From the NCBI RefSeq assembly GCF_022808175.1, contig NZ_JALGBX010000013.1:175067-239066 (forward strand): a stretch of 64,000 bases of DNA, written 5' to 3'. The translations under genes were made by a program, and so were the position numbers. Below the pieces are notes generated by a model. That model searched no databases and was not told the DNA's origin. It was given only the letters and a program-made list of their open reading frames with translations. Source of the DNA: Streptomyces sp. AP-93 (GTDB taxonomy: Bacteria; Actinomycetota; Actinomycetes; Streptomycetales; Streptomycetaceae). This document shows, one piece after another, positions 9,492-18,493 of the stretch (position 1 is the stretch's first letter; every line of letters begins with the position of its first letter).

Positions 9492-9924
9492 TCAGCGTTC
9501 CGACAGCTCCGAGGGTGCTTCCTGGACGACCCAACCGTTGCCGTCCGGGTCGGAGAAGGTCAGGAAGGAGTTCCAGGTGTCACCCTTGCCGTCCTCCCAG
9601 CCCTTCTCGCCGACGTGCCGCACCGGCGACACCTCGACGCCGCGCACCGTCAGCTCCTCGCGCGCGGCCTCGATATCGGTGACGCAGAGCTGCAGGCCCT
9701 GGAGCGTGCCCGGTGTCATCTGGCGCGTACCGGGCGCCGGGGGCATCCCCGTGCTCCAGCGCGATCGAACAGCGCGAGCCGGGCGGGGTCAGCTGGATGA
9801 TGCGGATGCCGGGCGCGACCTCGCTGTCGAGGTCGACCCCGAAGCCGACCTTGTCCGCGTAGAACTCCTTCGACCGGTCCATGTCGGTGACAGGGACCAG
9901 AACCACTTCGAGCGTCCAGTTCAT
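9492..9924 (-). pseudogene. VOC/glyoxalase-family protein with a one-base frameshift
   Basis: The ATG at 9924 with a GAGGAGG box opens a typical glyoxalase/bleomycin-resistance (VOC) protein: MNWTLEVVLVPVTDMDRSKEFY, then PGSRCSIALEHG. The frame then shifts by +1 at a GGGG run (9747-9750 on the plus-strand numbering), and the rest of the family continues in the next frame: MTPGTLQGLQLCVTDIEAAR, then DPDGNGWVVQE. Removing one G restores a 143-residue protein. Either the gene carries a real +1 insertion or the run is miscalled. Function of the intact form: metal-dependent fold, substrate unknown. Confidence 0.8.
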
Positions 9925-10043
9925 GACGGGCCTCCTCGGAACACGAATGGTGCAGGGAAGGTCCACCGTGGCCTACGGGCCACCCGTGCGCGAGCCGAAT
10001 CGCCGTCCAGGGCGCCTGCTGGTCCGGGACCCGTCCGGGTGTG

Positions 10044-10370
10044 TCAGGGCGACTGCTGACCGTCCTCGCGGGCCAGACGAAGGGCGAGTTCCTGCAGGAT
10101 CGCGTCGGTACCGGGCTCCGCGCCGGTTTCGTCGTACGCGTAGGCGACCGCCGCGAAGGCGGCGATGAAACCGTTGACCAGAGCGCTCAGCGGCGCGGAG
10201 AGCTGGTCGAGCACGGCGCCGCCGACCTCTTCGGGGTCGGCTCCCGCCGGCACCAGGAAGTGACCGGGGGTCACTTCCGCGAGCAGGTCGGAGGCGAGGC
10301 CTTCGCCGACATCCGCGCGCAGGGCGGTGAGCGCGGCGATGGCTTTGAGTTTGATCTCGTTCTCGTGCAC
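10044..10370 (-). CDS. Hypothetical helical protein
   Basis: 108 residues from the GTG at 10370 (MHENEIKLKAIAALTALR). The reading frame stays open upstream to 10649, but that part overlaps the end of the GH1 gene in another frame and has no protein character, so I start at 10370; no clear ribosome binding site supports any start. The protein is Ala/Leu-rich and predicted helical, with an acidic C-terminal third. I do not recognise a family. It follows the glucosidase on the same strand with a 125-bp gap. Confidence 0.5.
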   Translation of the reverse strand: MHENEIKLKAIAALTALRADVGEGLASDLLAEVTPGHFLVPAGADPEEVGGAVLDQLSAPLSALVNGFIAAFAAVAYAYDETGAEPGTDAILQELALRLAREDGQQSP

Positions 10371-10495
10371 GGTTCGAGAGTACGACGCGGGTCGTGGGCA
10401 ACGCCGTTCTCGGTACCCGGATCCTTGGTCGTGCGCGTGGTTCGACGCGGACGGCCCCGGGACGTTCCCAGGACCGCGCGCAGGAGAGATCCCCA

Positions 10496-11923
10496 TCAGC
10501 CCCGCGCCAGCCCGCCCCGCGCGATCACCTCCGCGTACCATCGCGCACTGTCCTTCACCGTCCGGCGCTGGGACGCGAAGTCCACGTGGACGATACCGAA
10601 GCGCTTGCTGTAGCCGTATGCCCACTCGAAGTTGTCCAGCAGGCTCCACAGGAAGTAGCCGCGTACGTCCACACCGTCCTCGATCGCCCGGTGTACGGCC
10701 GTCAGGTGCGCGTCGAGGTACGCCACCCGCTCCGGGTCGTGGACCCGCCCCTCCGGGTCCGCGTAGTCGTCGTACGCCGCCCCGTTCTCCGTCACCAGGA
10801 GGGGGAGGTGCGGGAGTTCGTCGCGCAGCCGGGTCAGCAACTCGTACAGCCCGTCCGCGTCCACCGGCCAGTCCATCGCCGTGCGCGGGCCCGCCGCCGG
10901 GGTGAACGCCACATGCTCCTCGGCTCCCGCCCAGGGGGCGGGGGAAGCGGAGGAGCCCGCCGAAACCACGCTGGGGGAGTAGTAGTTGATGCCCAGCGAG
11001 TCGATCGGGGTGGACGCGACCTCCAGGTCGCCGTCCCGGACGAACGACCAGTCGGTCACCCCCGCCGTGTCATCCACCAGGTCCTGCGGCAGCCGCCCGT
11101 GGAAGACCGGGTCCACGAAGATCCGGTTCGCCACCGCGTCGATCCGGCGCACCGCGTCCCGGTCCGCCGCGGTGTCCGTCAGCGGGCGCAGGGCGTGGAG
11201 GTTCAAGGTCAGGGAGATCTCGGCGGTGGACGGGAGGCGGTCACGCAGGACGCGGGCCGCGCCGCCGTGGGCCAGGTTGAAATGGTGGGCGGCACGCAGC
11301 GCGGCGAGGTTGCTGGTGCGCCCGGGGGCGTGGACCCCGTTCCCGTACCCCAGGAACGCCCCGCACCAAGGCTCGTTCAGCGTCGTCCAAGTCGTCACCC
11401 GGTCGCCGAGCGCCCGGGCCACCAGGCCCGCGTACTCCGCGAACCGGTGTGCGGTGTCCCGTTCCGGCCAGCCGCCGGCGTCCTCCAGCTCCTGCGGGAG
11501 GTCCCAGTGGTAGAGCGTCGCGACGGGCCTGATGCCGTTCGCCAGCAACTCGTCCACCAGGCGGCGGTAGAAGTCCAGGCCGCGCTCCACGGCCGGGCCC
11601 CGCCCCGTCGGCTGGACCCGGGGCCAGGAGACGGAGAAGCGGTAGTCCGTGACGCCGAGCTCCTTCATCAGCTTCACGTCGTCCGGCATCCGGTGCAGGT
11701 GGTCGGCGGCGATGTCACCGGTGTCACCGTTGCGGACCTTGCCGGGGGTGCGGCTGAAGGTGTCCCAGATGGAGGGCGTCCGGCCGTTCTCGGCGGCGGC
11801 TCCCTCGATCTGGTAGGCGGCGGTGGCCGTCCCCCAGCGGAATCGGGTGGGGAAGCGGAGCCCCGTCCCGGTCTCGGGGCGCGTGCCCGTGGAGGTCGCC
11901 GGGCGGGCATCGACAGCGGTCAT
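10496..11923 (-). CDS. GH1 beta-glucosidase
   Basis: 475 residues, the normal length for glycoside hydrolase family 1. The acid/base glutamate is in TLNEPWCG (Glu184) and the nucleophile in LLVTENG (Glu379); WGTATAAYQIEGA near 30-42 and GYFLWSLLDNFEWAYGYSKRFG near the end are also family signatures. No signal peptide, so it acts in the cytoplasm on imported disaccharides. It is the last gene of a minus-strand operon after the binding protein (14069-15373) and two permeases. With the GH81 beta-1,3-glucanase next door, laminaribiose-type substrates are more likely than cellobiose; that is inference from context. Confidence 0.93.
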   Translation of the reverse strand: MTAVDARPATSTGTRPETGTGLRFPTRFRWGTATAAYQIEGAAAENGRTPSIWDTFSRTPGKVRNGDTGDIAADHLHRMPDDVKLMKELGVTDYRFSVSWPRVQPTGRGPAVERGLDFYRRLVDELLANGIRPVATLYHWDLPQELEDAGGWPERDTAHRFAEYAGLVARALGDRVTTWTTLNEPWCGAFLGYGNGVHAPGRTSNLAALRAAHHFNLAHGGAARVLRDRLPSTAEISLTLNLHALRPLTDTAADRDAVRRIDAVANRIFVDPVFHGRLPQDLVDDTAGVTDWSFVRDGDLEVASTPIDSLGINYYSPSVVSAGSSASPAPWAGAEEHVAFTPAAGPRTAMDWPVDADGLYELLTRLRDELPHLPLLVTENGAAYDDYADPEGRVHDPERVAYLDAHLTAVHRAIEDGVDVRGYFLWSLLDNFEWAYGYSKRFGIVHVDFASQRRTVKDSARWYAEVIARGGLARG

Positions 11924-11999
11924 GGGACGGACACTCCAGGGAGTAGGGGGACGATCGGAGGGGGACGATCAGATGGGGCTGGTGGGGCCGGGGAACGCG

Positions 12000-12920
12000 T
12001 CAGCCCTTGACGGCCCCCTGCATGATGCCGCCGACGATCTGCCGGCCCAGCAGGCCGAAGACGAGCAGCACCGGCAGCGTGCCGAGCAGCGTGCCGGCCA
12101 TGATCACCGACTGGTCGTTGACGTAGCCGCCGCCGAGCTGCCGCAGAGCGACCTGCACGGTCGGCTCCTGCGAGGACAGCGCGATGACCGGCCAGAAGAA
12201 GTCGTTCCACGCCGTCATGAACGTGAGCATCCCGAGCACCGCCATCCCCGGCCGCGCGATCGGGATCACGATCGACCAGAAGATGCGGGCCGTGGAGGCC
12301 CCGTCCATGCGGGCCGCCTCGATCAGCTCGTCCGGCAGCGACTGGATCAGGTACTGGCGCATGAAGAACACCCCGAACGCCGACACCAGACCCGGCAGGA
12401 TCACCGCCTGGAGCTGATTCACCCACTGGAGTTCGGCGATGAGCATGAACAGCGGGATCACGCCGAGCTGCGGCGGGATCATCATCGTCCCGATCGTCAG
12501 CGTCAGCAGGGCGCCCCGGCCCCGGAACTTCAGCTTGGCGAAGGCGAACCCGGCCAACGTGCAGGAGAGCACCGTGCCCACGGTGATGGACCCGGAGACG
12601 ATCAGCGAGTTGAGCAGCGCCTTGCCGATGTCGGCCTCTTCGAGGACCGCCTCGAAGTTCTTGATCAGGTTCGGGCCGGGCAGCAGGCTCGGCGGCACCT
12701 GCGCCAGGTCGGCGTTGGACCGGCTCGCCGCGACGATCGTCCAGTAGAAGGGGAACGCCGAGATCAGCAGCGCGAAACCGAGGACGAGGTAGGCGAGCCA
12801 GCCGCCCGTCATCGTCCTCCCGGCCCCGCCGCCCTTGTGGAGCCAGGGGGGCTTGCCCGGCCGATCCCGCGGAGGGCGGCGCTTCTCGGGCGCGGTCGGT
12901 GGTGGGGCGAGCGCGGTCAT
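12000..12920 (-). CDS. Carbohydrate ABC transporter permease (MalG/CebG type)
   Basis: 306 residues with six hydrophobic segments and the EAA loop EAARMDGASTARIFWSIVIP, the site that contacts the ABC ATPase. The N-terminus is Pro/Arg-rich. The start overlaps the stop of the upstream permease by ATGA, indicating translational coupling. No ATPase gene is in the cluster; Streptomyces sugar importers of this class usually share a multitasking MsiK-type ATPase encoded elsewhere, which would be needed here too. Confidence 0.93.
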   Translation of the reverse strand: MTALAPPPTAPEKRRPPRDRPGKPPWLHKGGGAGRTMTGGWLAYLVLGFALLISAFPFYWTIVAASRSNADLAQVPPSLLPGPNLIKNFEAVLEEADIGKALLNSLIVSGSITVGTVLSCTLAGFAFAKLKFRGRGALLTLTIGTMMIPPQLGVIPLFMLIAELQWVNQLQAVILPGLVSAFGVFFMRQYLIQSLPDELIEAARMDGASTARIFWSIVIPIARPGMAVLGMLTFMTAWNDFFWPVIALSSQEPTVQVALRQLGGGYVNDQSVIMAGTLLGTLPVLLVFGLLGRQIVGGIMQGAVKG

Positions 12921-13918
12921 CGGCCGGCCTCCTTGCGTGCGCGGCGGCGCGCGATCAGGGCGTTGACCCCGACGAGCACCACGATCAGGACGAACATCAC
13001 CCAGGCGATGGCCGCGGCCCGCCCCAGGTGGAAGAAGCCCCAGCCCTGCTCGTACATGTACAGGCCGAGGGTCTGGTACTGGTGCGAGATGCCGCCGGAG
13101 ATCGATCCCTCGAACAGCAGTGGCTCACCGAAGAGCTGGGTCGCGCCGATCGTCGAAATGATCACGGTGAAGACGATGGTCGGACGCAGTCCGGGAAGCG
13201 TCACGTGGATGAACTGCCGCCAGCGAGAGGCGCCGTCGATCCCCGCGGCCTCGTACAGCTCGTGCGGGATCGACTGCATGCCCGCCAGGTAGATCAGTGC
13301 GTTGTAGCCGGTCCAGCGCCAGATCACGATCGTCGACACGGCGATCTGTGAGGCGACCGTGCCCGTCTGCCAGTCCACCGGGTCGACACCGACGAGCCCG
13401 ATCACGTAGTTGATCAGCCCGAAGTCGCGGCCGAAGAGTTGCGCGAAGACGAGCGTGGCGGCGGCGACGGACGTCGCGTAGGGGAGCAGGACCGCGGTCC
13501 TGATGAACGTCCGCCCGCGCAGCTTGTAGTTGAGCAGGTGGGCCAGGCCCAGTGCCATCGCGAGCTGCGGCACGGTGGACAGCACGCCGATGGTGAACGT
13601 GTTGCGCAGCGAGATCCAGAAGTACTCGTCGGTGAAGAGCGCGGTGTAGTTGGCGATGCCCCGCCACTCCATCTCGCCGCTCGTCTGGAGCTCGACGCGG
13701 TAGAGGGAGACGAACGCCGTGTAGAGGAGCGGGAAGAGGCCGAAGGCGAGGAACAGGGTGAAGAAGGGGGCGATGTAGGCGTACGGAGAGGCCTTGCGCC
13801 ACGTACGCCGGAGAGCGGCTGCCGGACCGTCGTCCGGGCCGGTCCCGGGGCCGGATCCGGGACCGGATCCGGTCCTGGCCGGGCGGGAGCCGGCCTTCGC
13901 GGTGGAGGTGGGGGACAC
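12917..13918 (-). CDS. Carbohydrate ABC transporter permease (MalF/CebF type)
   Basis: 333 residues. After a low-complexity Gly/Pro/Ser/Thr leader (encoded by imperfect GGATCCGGGACC-type repeats near 13830-13880) come six transmembrane segments and the EAA loop EAAGIDGASRWRQFIHVTLP. It is the partner of the permease downstream and overlaps it by 4 nt. A strong hairpin lies between this gene and the upstream binding-protein gene, so its expression is probably lower than that of the binding protein. Confidence 0.93.
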   Translation of the reverse strand: MSPTSTAKAGSRPARTGSGPGSGPGTGPDDGPAAALRRTWRKASPYAYIAPFFTLFLAFGLFPLLYTAFVSLYRVELQTSGEMEWRGIANYTALFTDEYFWISLRNTFTIGVLSTVPQLAMALGLAHLLNYKLRGRTFIRTAVLLPYATSVAAATLVFAQLFGRDFGLINYVIGLVGVDPVDWQTGTVASQIAVSTIVIWRWTGYNALIYLAGMQSIPHELYEAAGIDGASRWRQFIHVTLPGLRPTIVFTVIISTIGATQLFGEPLLFEGSISGGISHQYQTLGLYMYEQGWGFFHLGRAAAIAWVMFVLIVVLVGVNALIARRRARKEAGR

Positions 13919-14018
13919 GATGCGGCCCTTCGGTGGATCGGGGCAGGAGGGGTTACGGGGGCGGGAGGGGGAGGGAAGGGGTAGGGGTAGGGGCTGCGGC
14001 CGGTTCGCCGAGGTGCGC

Positions 14019-14057
14019 GGGCGACCGGCCGCCGGGGAGGACGACGGCCGGTCGCCC
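14019..14057 (-). terminator. Intercistronic hairpin between binding-protein and permease genes
   Basis: GGGCGACCGGCCG (14019-14031) pairs perfectly with CGGCCGGTCGCCC (14045-14057), a 13-bp GC-only-type stem with a 13-base loop. It starts 12 nt after the binding-protein stop and lies 100 bp before the permease start. Such elements commonly protect the upstream message or stop part of transcription so that the binding protein outnumbers the permeases. No U-tract follows. Confidence 0.65.
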
Positions 14058-14068
14058 CGCGACCGGTG

Positions 14069-15373
14069 TCAGCCGATGACGTTCGCCACGCCCTTCTTCG
14101 CCGTCTCCCACGCCGTGCCCGACGAGACTCCCTTGCGCTCGACCTCGCTCAGCGCGTTCGTCAGCTGCTGCATCACGTTCTGGTCGTGCACGCCCAGCAC
14201 CTGGACCGGGGACTCCTTGGCCGCGTCACCGAAGATCTGGCCGATCGGGGCGCCGGAGAAGTAGGGGTCCTCGGCGTCCGCGATCTTCGCGATCGCGCCC
14301 GTCGAGGAGGGGAAGTTGCCCTGCTTCTGGAAGACCTTCGCCTGCTGCTCGGGCGCGGTGAGCCACTCGATCAGTTTGTACGCCTCCTCCTTGTGCTTGG
14401 CGGCACGCGGGATCGAGAGGTACGAGCCGCCCCAGTTGCCCGCGCCACCGGGCAGCTTGGCGACGTCCCACTTGCCCTGGCCGGCGTCACCAGCCTGGCC
14501 CTTGACGTAGCCGAGCATCCAGGCCGGGCACGGGATGGTGGCGAACGAACCGGCGGCGAAGGCCTGGTTCCACTGCGGGGACCACTGGTCGAGCTTGGCG
14601 CTCAGGCCGGCCTCGGCCGCCTTCACGGAGGTGTCCCAAGCCGTCTTGACCGCCGGGTTCTTCTCGTAGATCAACTCGCCGGAGGCGTCGTAGTACCGCT
14701 CCTTCTCCTGGCCGATCATGACCCCGTAGAGGGATCCGATGCTGTCCAGCCAGGCGCTCTGGGCGGGTGCCTTCTTCTTGTACTCCTTGCCCAGCTCCAG
14801 GTATCCGTCCCACGTGGACCACTTCTTCGCGAGCTCCCCGCGGTCGGTGGGGAGACCGGCCTGCTTGAAGAGGTCGGTGCGGTAGCACATGGCCTCGGGG
14901 CCCACGTCCGTGCCGAGGCCGAGGACCTTGCCGTCCTTCGTGGTCGCCGCAGACCACTTGGCCTCGGCGAACTGGCCCGCGAGCTTGTCGGCCCCGAACG
15001 CCTTCAAGTCCTGGAACTTGTCGGACTGCTGCTGGGTGACCGACGCGATCCGGCCGACCTCGACGCCCTGCACGTCCGCGAGACCGCCGCCGCCCGCGAG
15101 GCGGGTCTGAAGCGACTTCCAGTAGTCCGCCTCGTCCTGGGTGTCGCTCTGCTTGATCGTCACGTTGGGGTGGAGCTTTTGGTACTCCTCGTAGAGCCCG
15201 GCCTCCTTGAAGCCGAAGGATCCGAAGAGGTCGATCGAGAGGGTGACTCTTCCGCCCACGCCCTCGGAGGCGTCCGGCGAGGCGCTGGATCCACAGGCGG
15301 CGAGGAGGGCCCCCGTGAGGACGACCGCGCCGAGGCGGGCTGTGGCTCTCTTGGCGGCTCGGGCGATGGGCAT
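14069..15373 (-). CDS. Sugar-binding lipoprotein of ABC importer
   Basis: 434 residues from the ATG at 15373, placed 5 nt after a GGGAGG box; longer readings would run through the operator. A lipoprotein signal is clear: basic N-terminus, hydrophobic core and lipobox LLAAC followed by GSSAS. The body has the family 1 solute-binding pattern (IDLFGSFGFKEAGLYEEYQK, then SDTQDEADYWKSLQTRLAGG). It captures the oligosaccharide outside the membrane for the two permeases downstream. The LacI-type operator at 15412-15425 lies about 40 bp upstream, so it and the genes behind it should be repressed without inducer. Ligand: probably a short beta-1,3-glucan oligomer, from context only. Confidence 0.93.
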   Translation of the reverse strand: MPIARAAKRATARLGAVVLTGALLAACGSSASPDASEGVGGRVTLSIDLFGSFGFKEAGLYEEYQKLHPNVTIKQSDTQDEADYWKSLQTRLAGGGGLADVQGVEVGRIASVTQQQSDKFQDLKAFGADKLAGQFAEAKWSAATTKDGKVLGLGTDVGPEAMCYRTDLFKQAGLPTDRGELAKKWSTWDGYLELGKEYKKKAPAQSAWLDSIGSLYGVMIGQEKERYYDASGELIYEKNPAVKTAWDTSVKAAEAGLSAKLDQWSPQWNQAFAAGSFATIPCPAWMLGYVKGQAGDAGQGKWDVAKLPGGAGNWGGSYLSIPRAAKHKEEAYKLIEWLTAPEQQAKVFQKQGNFPSSTGAIAKIADAEDPYFSGAPIGQIFGDAAKESPVQVLGVHDQNVMQQLTNALSEVERKGVSSGTAWETAKKGVANVIG

Positions 15374-15411
15374 GGGAAGCCTCCCTTGACTTCGGGCTGA
15401 ACCGAGCGCGT

Positions 15412-15425
15412 TGAGAGCGCTCTCA
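15412..15425. promoter_or_regulatory. LacI-type operator upstream of binding-protein operon
   Basis: TGAGAGCGCTCTCA is a perfect 14-bp palindrome. It matches the CebR-type box pattern (TGGGAGCGCTCCCA in published Streptomyces work) at the GAGCGCTC core. Near-identical copies stand before GH81 (15565) and the LacI gene (19633), which points to the LacI protein of this cluster as the binder. Confidence 0.9.
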
Positions 15426-15524
15426 GTGCGTGCGTCTGGAGCGTCCCCCACCGCCTGTCCCTCGTCAAGACTCGAACGCATAACAGCTTGGCGCTGGGCC
15501 CAACTGCGCGTTGAGCATGCTCCC

Positions 15525-15554
15525 TTGACACTGAGGTTTCAGGAGATTTACGTT
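15525..15554 (+). promoter_or_regulatory. Probable promoter of the GH81 gene
   Basis: TTGACA (15525-15530) and TACGTT (15549-15554) are separated by 18 bp. The LacI-type operator begins 11 bp after the -10, about where transcription would start, a classic arrangement for a repressor that blocks initiation. A 10-bp palindrome GAGCATGCTC (15513-15522) lies just upstream of the -35. Confidence 0.6.
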
Positions 15555-15564
15555 CCTTGGCACT

Positions 15565-15578
15565 TGAGAGCGCTCTCG
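15565..15578. promoter_or_regulatory. LacI-type operator upstream of GH81
   Basis: TGAGAGCGCTCTCG differs from the palindrome at 15412-15425 only in the last base. It lies 38 bp before the GTG start of the glucanase and overlaps the predicted transcription start region. Confidence 0.88.
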
Positions 15579-15615
15579 AACGCGCTCTTCCCCCCACGTG
15601 ATCGAGGTGTGTTTC

Positions 15616-18396
15616 GTGCAAGCCTCCCTCTCCAGACCCGCAGTGGCGACGCTCCTGGCCATCGGCCTGGCCGCCGTCGGCCTGGGCCCCGCCGCCTCTC
15701 CGGCGGCCGCCGCCACCATCCCGGCAGGGTCCGGCAGTTACACCGACACCCGGCCTGCCGGTACGTCAGGCCCCACCACGAACACCGGCGCCCCCGTCAC
15801 CCCCAAACTCACCGCCGCCGCCCGGGACAAGCCGGTCCCGACCAACGACTGGTGGACCTCGCTCGCCTACCAGCGCTACGGCGACAACCCGTACTCCACC
15901 CCCATGTACGGTCACCCCCTCACCTACCAGGCCAAGGCCTCCGGCCTGGAGGTCGGCTACCCGACCGCGCCCGCGATCGTCGGTGACGGCCGGCAGTACG
16001 AGTACGCCCACAAGGCCGACCTCACCGTCGGCCTCACCGGCCTGAACTCTCCCGACACCAAGGCCGACGCCTGGTCCGACTGGACGGTCACCCCGTACTG
16101 GGCGGACGGCTCCCGCACCTTCCGGGCCACCATCGGCCACGGCATGCCGTTCGTGTACGCAAAGGGCTCCGGCGGCGACGCCCGCATCACGACCGCCTCC
16201 ACGCCCACCGTCTTCGCGGACAACGGCAACGTCGTCGGCATCACGGTCGCCGGTCACCACTACGCCCTCTTCGCCCCGACCGGCGCCGACTGGAACGTCT
16301 CCGGCACCACGATCACCGCCGGACTCGCGGGCAAGGACTACTTCTCGCTCGCCGTCCTGCCCTCCACGGACGCGCTCGCGACCTACCGGAAGTACGCCTT
16401 CAGCTTCGTCACCGGCTCCCAGGTGGCCTGGCAGAGCGCCGGCGGCGACGTCCGGGCGACCTACACCCTGACCACGGAGGCGAAGGAGGGCGCCGAGCGC
16501 GGCACGCTCCAGGCCCTCTACCGCCACCAGTGGCTGCACACGACCGACGCGCTGACCCCCTACACGTACGTCTCACCACGCGGCACCATGAAGGTCCGCG
16601 AGTCCGCCTCCTTCACCACCAGCCAGAAGAACAACGGCGTGGTGCCCGCCCTGCCCGCCGCCGGCGGCGTCGACCGGGCCCGGCTGACCGGCTACCTCAA
16701 CGAGGTCGCCCATGCCTCCGACCCGTTCTCCGGGGCCTCCGACACCTACTGGACCGGAAAGGCGCTCGGCCGCCTCGCCCAACTGGTGCCCGTGGCCGAC
16801 CAGATCGGCCAGACCGCGACCCGCGACAAGCTCCTGGGCCTGATGAAGGGCCGGCTCCAGGAGTGGTTCACGGCGGGCGGAGCGAGCGGGTTCAGCTACG
16901 ACAAGGACTGGAAGACCCTCACCGGTTACCCGGCCTCGTACGGCAGCGACACCGAACTCAACGACCACCACTTCCACTACAGCTACTACGTCTACGCGGC
17001 GGCGATCATCGCCCAGTACGACCAGGCCTGGGCGGCCGACTCGGCCTGGGGCGCGATGATCAAGCACCTGATCCGCGACACGGCCAACCCGAGCCGCACC
17101 GACGCGGCGTACCCCTTCCTGCGCGGCTTCGACGTGTACGCGGGCCACAGTTGGGCCTCCGGCCACCAGGGCTTCGCGGCCGGCAACAACCAGGAGTCCT
17201 CGTCGGAGTCCGTCAACCTCAGCGCCGGCCTCGTGCTCTGGGGCGCGGCGACCGGCGACACCTCGCTCCGCGACCTCGGCAGCTACCTGCTGACGACGGA
17301 GTCCGAGGCGATCACCCAGTACTGGTTCGACGCGAGCGAGCAGGTCTTCCCCGCCTCGTACAAGTACGGCACGGTCGGCATGGTCTGGGGCAGCGGCGCC
17401 GCGTACTCCACCTGGTGGACCGCCAACCCGGAGGAGATCCACGGCATCAACGTCCTGCCCGTGACCGGAGGTTCACTCCACCTGGCCCGTGAAAAGGCCG
17501 CCATCAAGCGGAACATCGCCGAGATGGAGCGCGAGAACGGCGGCCCGGCCCAGGAGTGGCGCGACCTGCTCTGGGAATTCGAGGCACTGACCGATCCGGC
17601 TGCGGCGAAGGCCAAGTGGGACGGTGCGAACGGCAATTACACCCCCGAGCAGGGCGAGTCCAAGGCGCACACCTACCACTGGATCAACACCCTCGACACC
17701 CTCGGCGCACCGGACATGACGGTCAGTGGAGACCTGCCCACCTCCGCCGTCTTCACCAAGAACGGAACCCGCACCTACACCGCGCACAACCACGGCTCGA
17801 CCACCCGCACGGTGACCTTCTCGGACGGCAGAACCCTTTCCGTACCGGCCCGTTCGACGGCCACGGGCACCGGGCCCGGCGGCGGAGACCCGGACCCGGA
17901 GGAGCCGGGCCCGTCCACCGGCAACACCTTCCGCCTCAAGACCGGCGGCGTCCTCACCACCGCCACCACCGACCCGGCCGGCGCGGACACCCTGGCCTCG
18001 GCCGACGGCGTGAACCGGGACGGCACCCCGTATCGGCCGACCGTCTACGAGGCGAAGCAGGTCAACGGCAAGGTGTCCGCCGGGGCCGCCACCGCGTTCC
18101 GCCTCAGGGTGGACGCCGGCACCAAAGTCGGGCTCGCCCCGCAGGTCCGGGTCAGCTACGACCTGACCGGTGACGGCACCTTCGACCGCACGGAAACCTT
18201 CCGCTACTTCGCGACCGACCCGGTCGCGGGCTGGGAGGAGTACACGCAGGCGGTCGGCGCGCAAGCCGTCACGGGCAGTCTGGGCGAACTCAAGAACGGC
18301 ACCGTCCGCCTGGAGATCTGGAACGCGCTGGGCCATGGCACGTCACAGGTGCAGACGGGCACGGACGCGGCGGTGCTGAAGATCCCGTACGTGTAG
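15616..18396 (+). CDS. Secreted GH81 endo-beta-1,3-glucanase with C-terminal carbohydrate-binding domain
   Basis: 926 residues from the GTG at 15616 (GAGG box 8 nt upstream; an in-frame GTG at 15598 is possible). A Sec signal peptide ends near ASPAAAA. The catalytic part spans about 50-730 with the family 81 motifs DHHFHYSYYVYAAA and NNQESSSESVN, which hold the acid and base residues. A Pro/Gly linker (GGGDPDPEEPGPS) leads to a domain of about 150 residues (SYDLTGDGTFDRTETFRYFA) resembling the beta-1,3-glucan-binding modules of Streptomyces laminarinases, possibly CBM56 type. It cuts laminarin or fungal wall glucan outside the cell; fragments would enter by the adjacent importer. The gene has its own promoter and operator. 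Confidence 0.92.
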   Translation: MQASLSRPAVATLLAIGLAAVGLGPAASPAAAATIPAGSGSYTDTRPAGTSGPTTNTGAPVTPKLTAAARDKPVPTNDWWTSLAYQRYGDNPYSTPMYGHPLTYQAKASGLEVGYPTAPAIVGDGRQYEYAHKADLTVGLTGLNSPDTKADAWSDWTVTPYWADGSRTFRATIGHGMPFVYAKGSGGDARITTASTPTVFADNGNVVGITVAGHHYALFAPTGADWNVSGTTITAGLAGKDYFSLAVLPSTDALATYRKYAFSFVTGSQVAWQSAGGDVRATYTLTTEAKEGAERGTLQALYRHQWLHTTDALTPYTYVSPRGTMKVRESASFTTSQKNNGVVPALPAAGGVDRARLTGYLNEVAHASDPFSGASDTYWTGKALGRLAQLVPVADQIGQTATRDKLLGLMKGRLQEWFTAGGASGFSYDKDWKTLTGYPASYGSDTELNDHHFHYSYYVYAAAIIAQYDQAWAADSAWGAMIKHLIRDTANPSRTDAAYPFLRGFDVYAGHSWASGHQGFAAGNNQESSSESVNLSAGLVLWGAATGDTSLRDLGSYLLTTESEAITQYWFDASEQVFPASYKYGTVGMVWGSGAAYSTWWTANPEEIHGINVLPVTGGSLHLAREKAAIKRNIAEMERENGGPAQEWRDLLWEFEALTDPAAAKAKWDGANGNYTPEQGESKAHTYHWINTLDTLGAPDMTVSGDLPTSAVFTKNGTRTYTAHNHGSTTRTVTFSDGRTLSVPARSTATGTGPGGGDPDPEEPGPSTGNTFRLKTGGVLTTATTDPAGADTLASADGVNRDGTPYRPTVYEAKQVNGKVSAGAATAFRLRVDAGTKVGLAPQVRVSYDLTGDGTFDRTETFRYFATDPVAGWEEYTQAVGAQAVTGSLGELKNGTVRLEIWNALGHGTSQVQTGTDAAVLKIPYV

Positions 18397-18440
18397 TCCC
18401 TCCTGCGTGGACGAACCAGACGTACGGGCACGATCGGCGC

Positions 18441-18475
18441 GGCGGGTCTTCGGCTCCTCGGGGCGGAGACCCGCC
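18441..18475. terminator. Bidirectional terminator between GH81 and LacI genes
   Basis: GGCGGGTCT (18441-18449) pairs perfectly with AGACCCGCC (18467-18475). It lies in the 97-bp gap between two convergent stop codons, and CGTACGG/CCGTACG repeats further out could extend it. Confidence 0.75.
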
Positions 18476-18493
18476 GTACGCGCGCGTCGGGGG

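Noticed and set aside
13830..13880. GGATCCGGGACC-type repeats as a protein-binding site
   Set aside because: They lie inside the permease gene and encode its low-complexity Gly/Pro/Ser/Thr leader.
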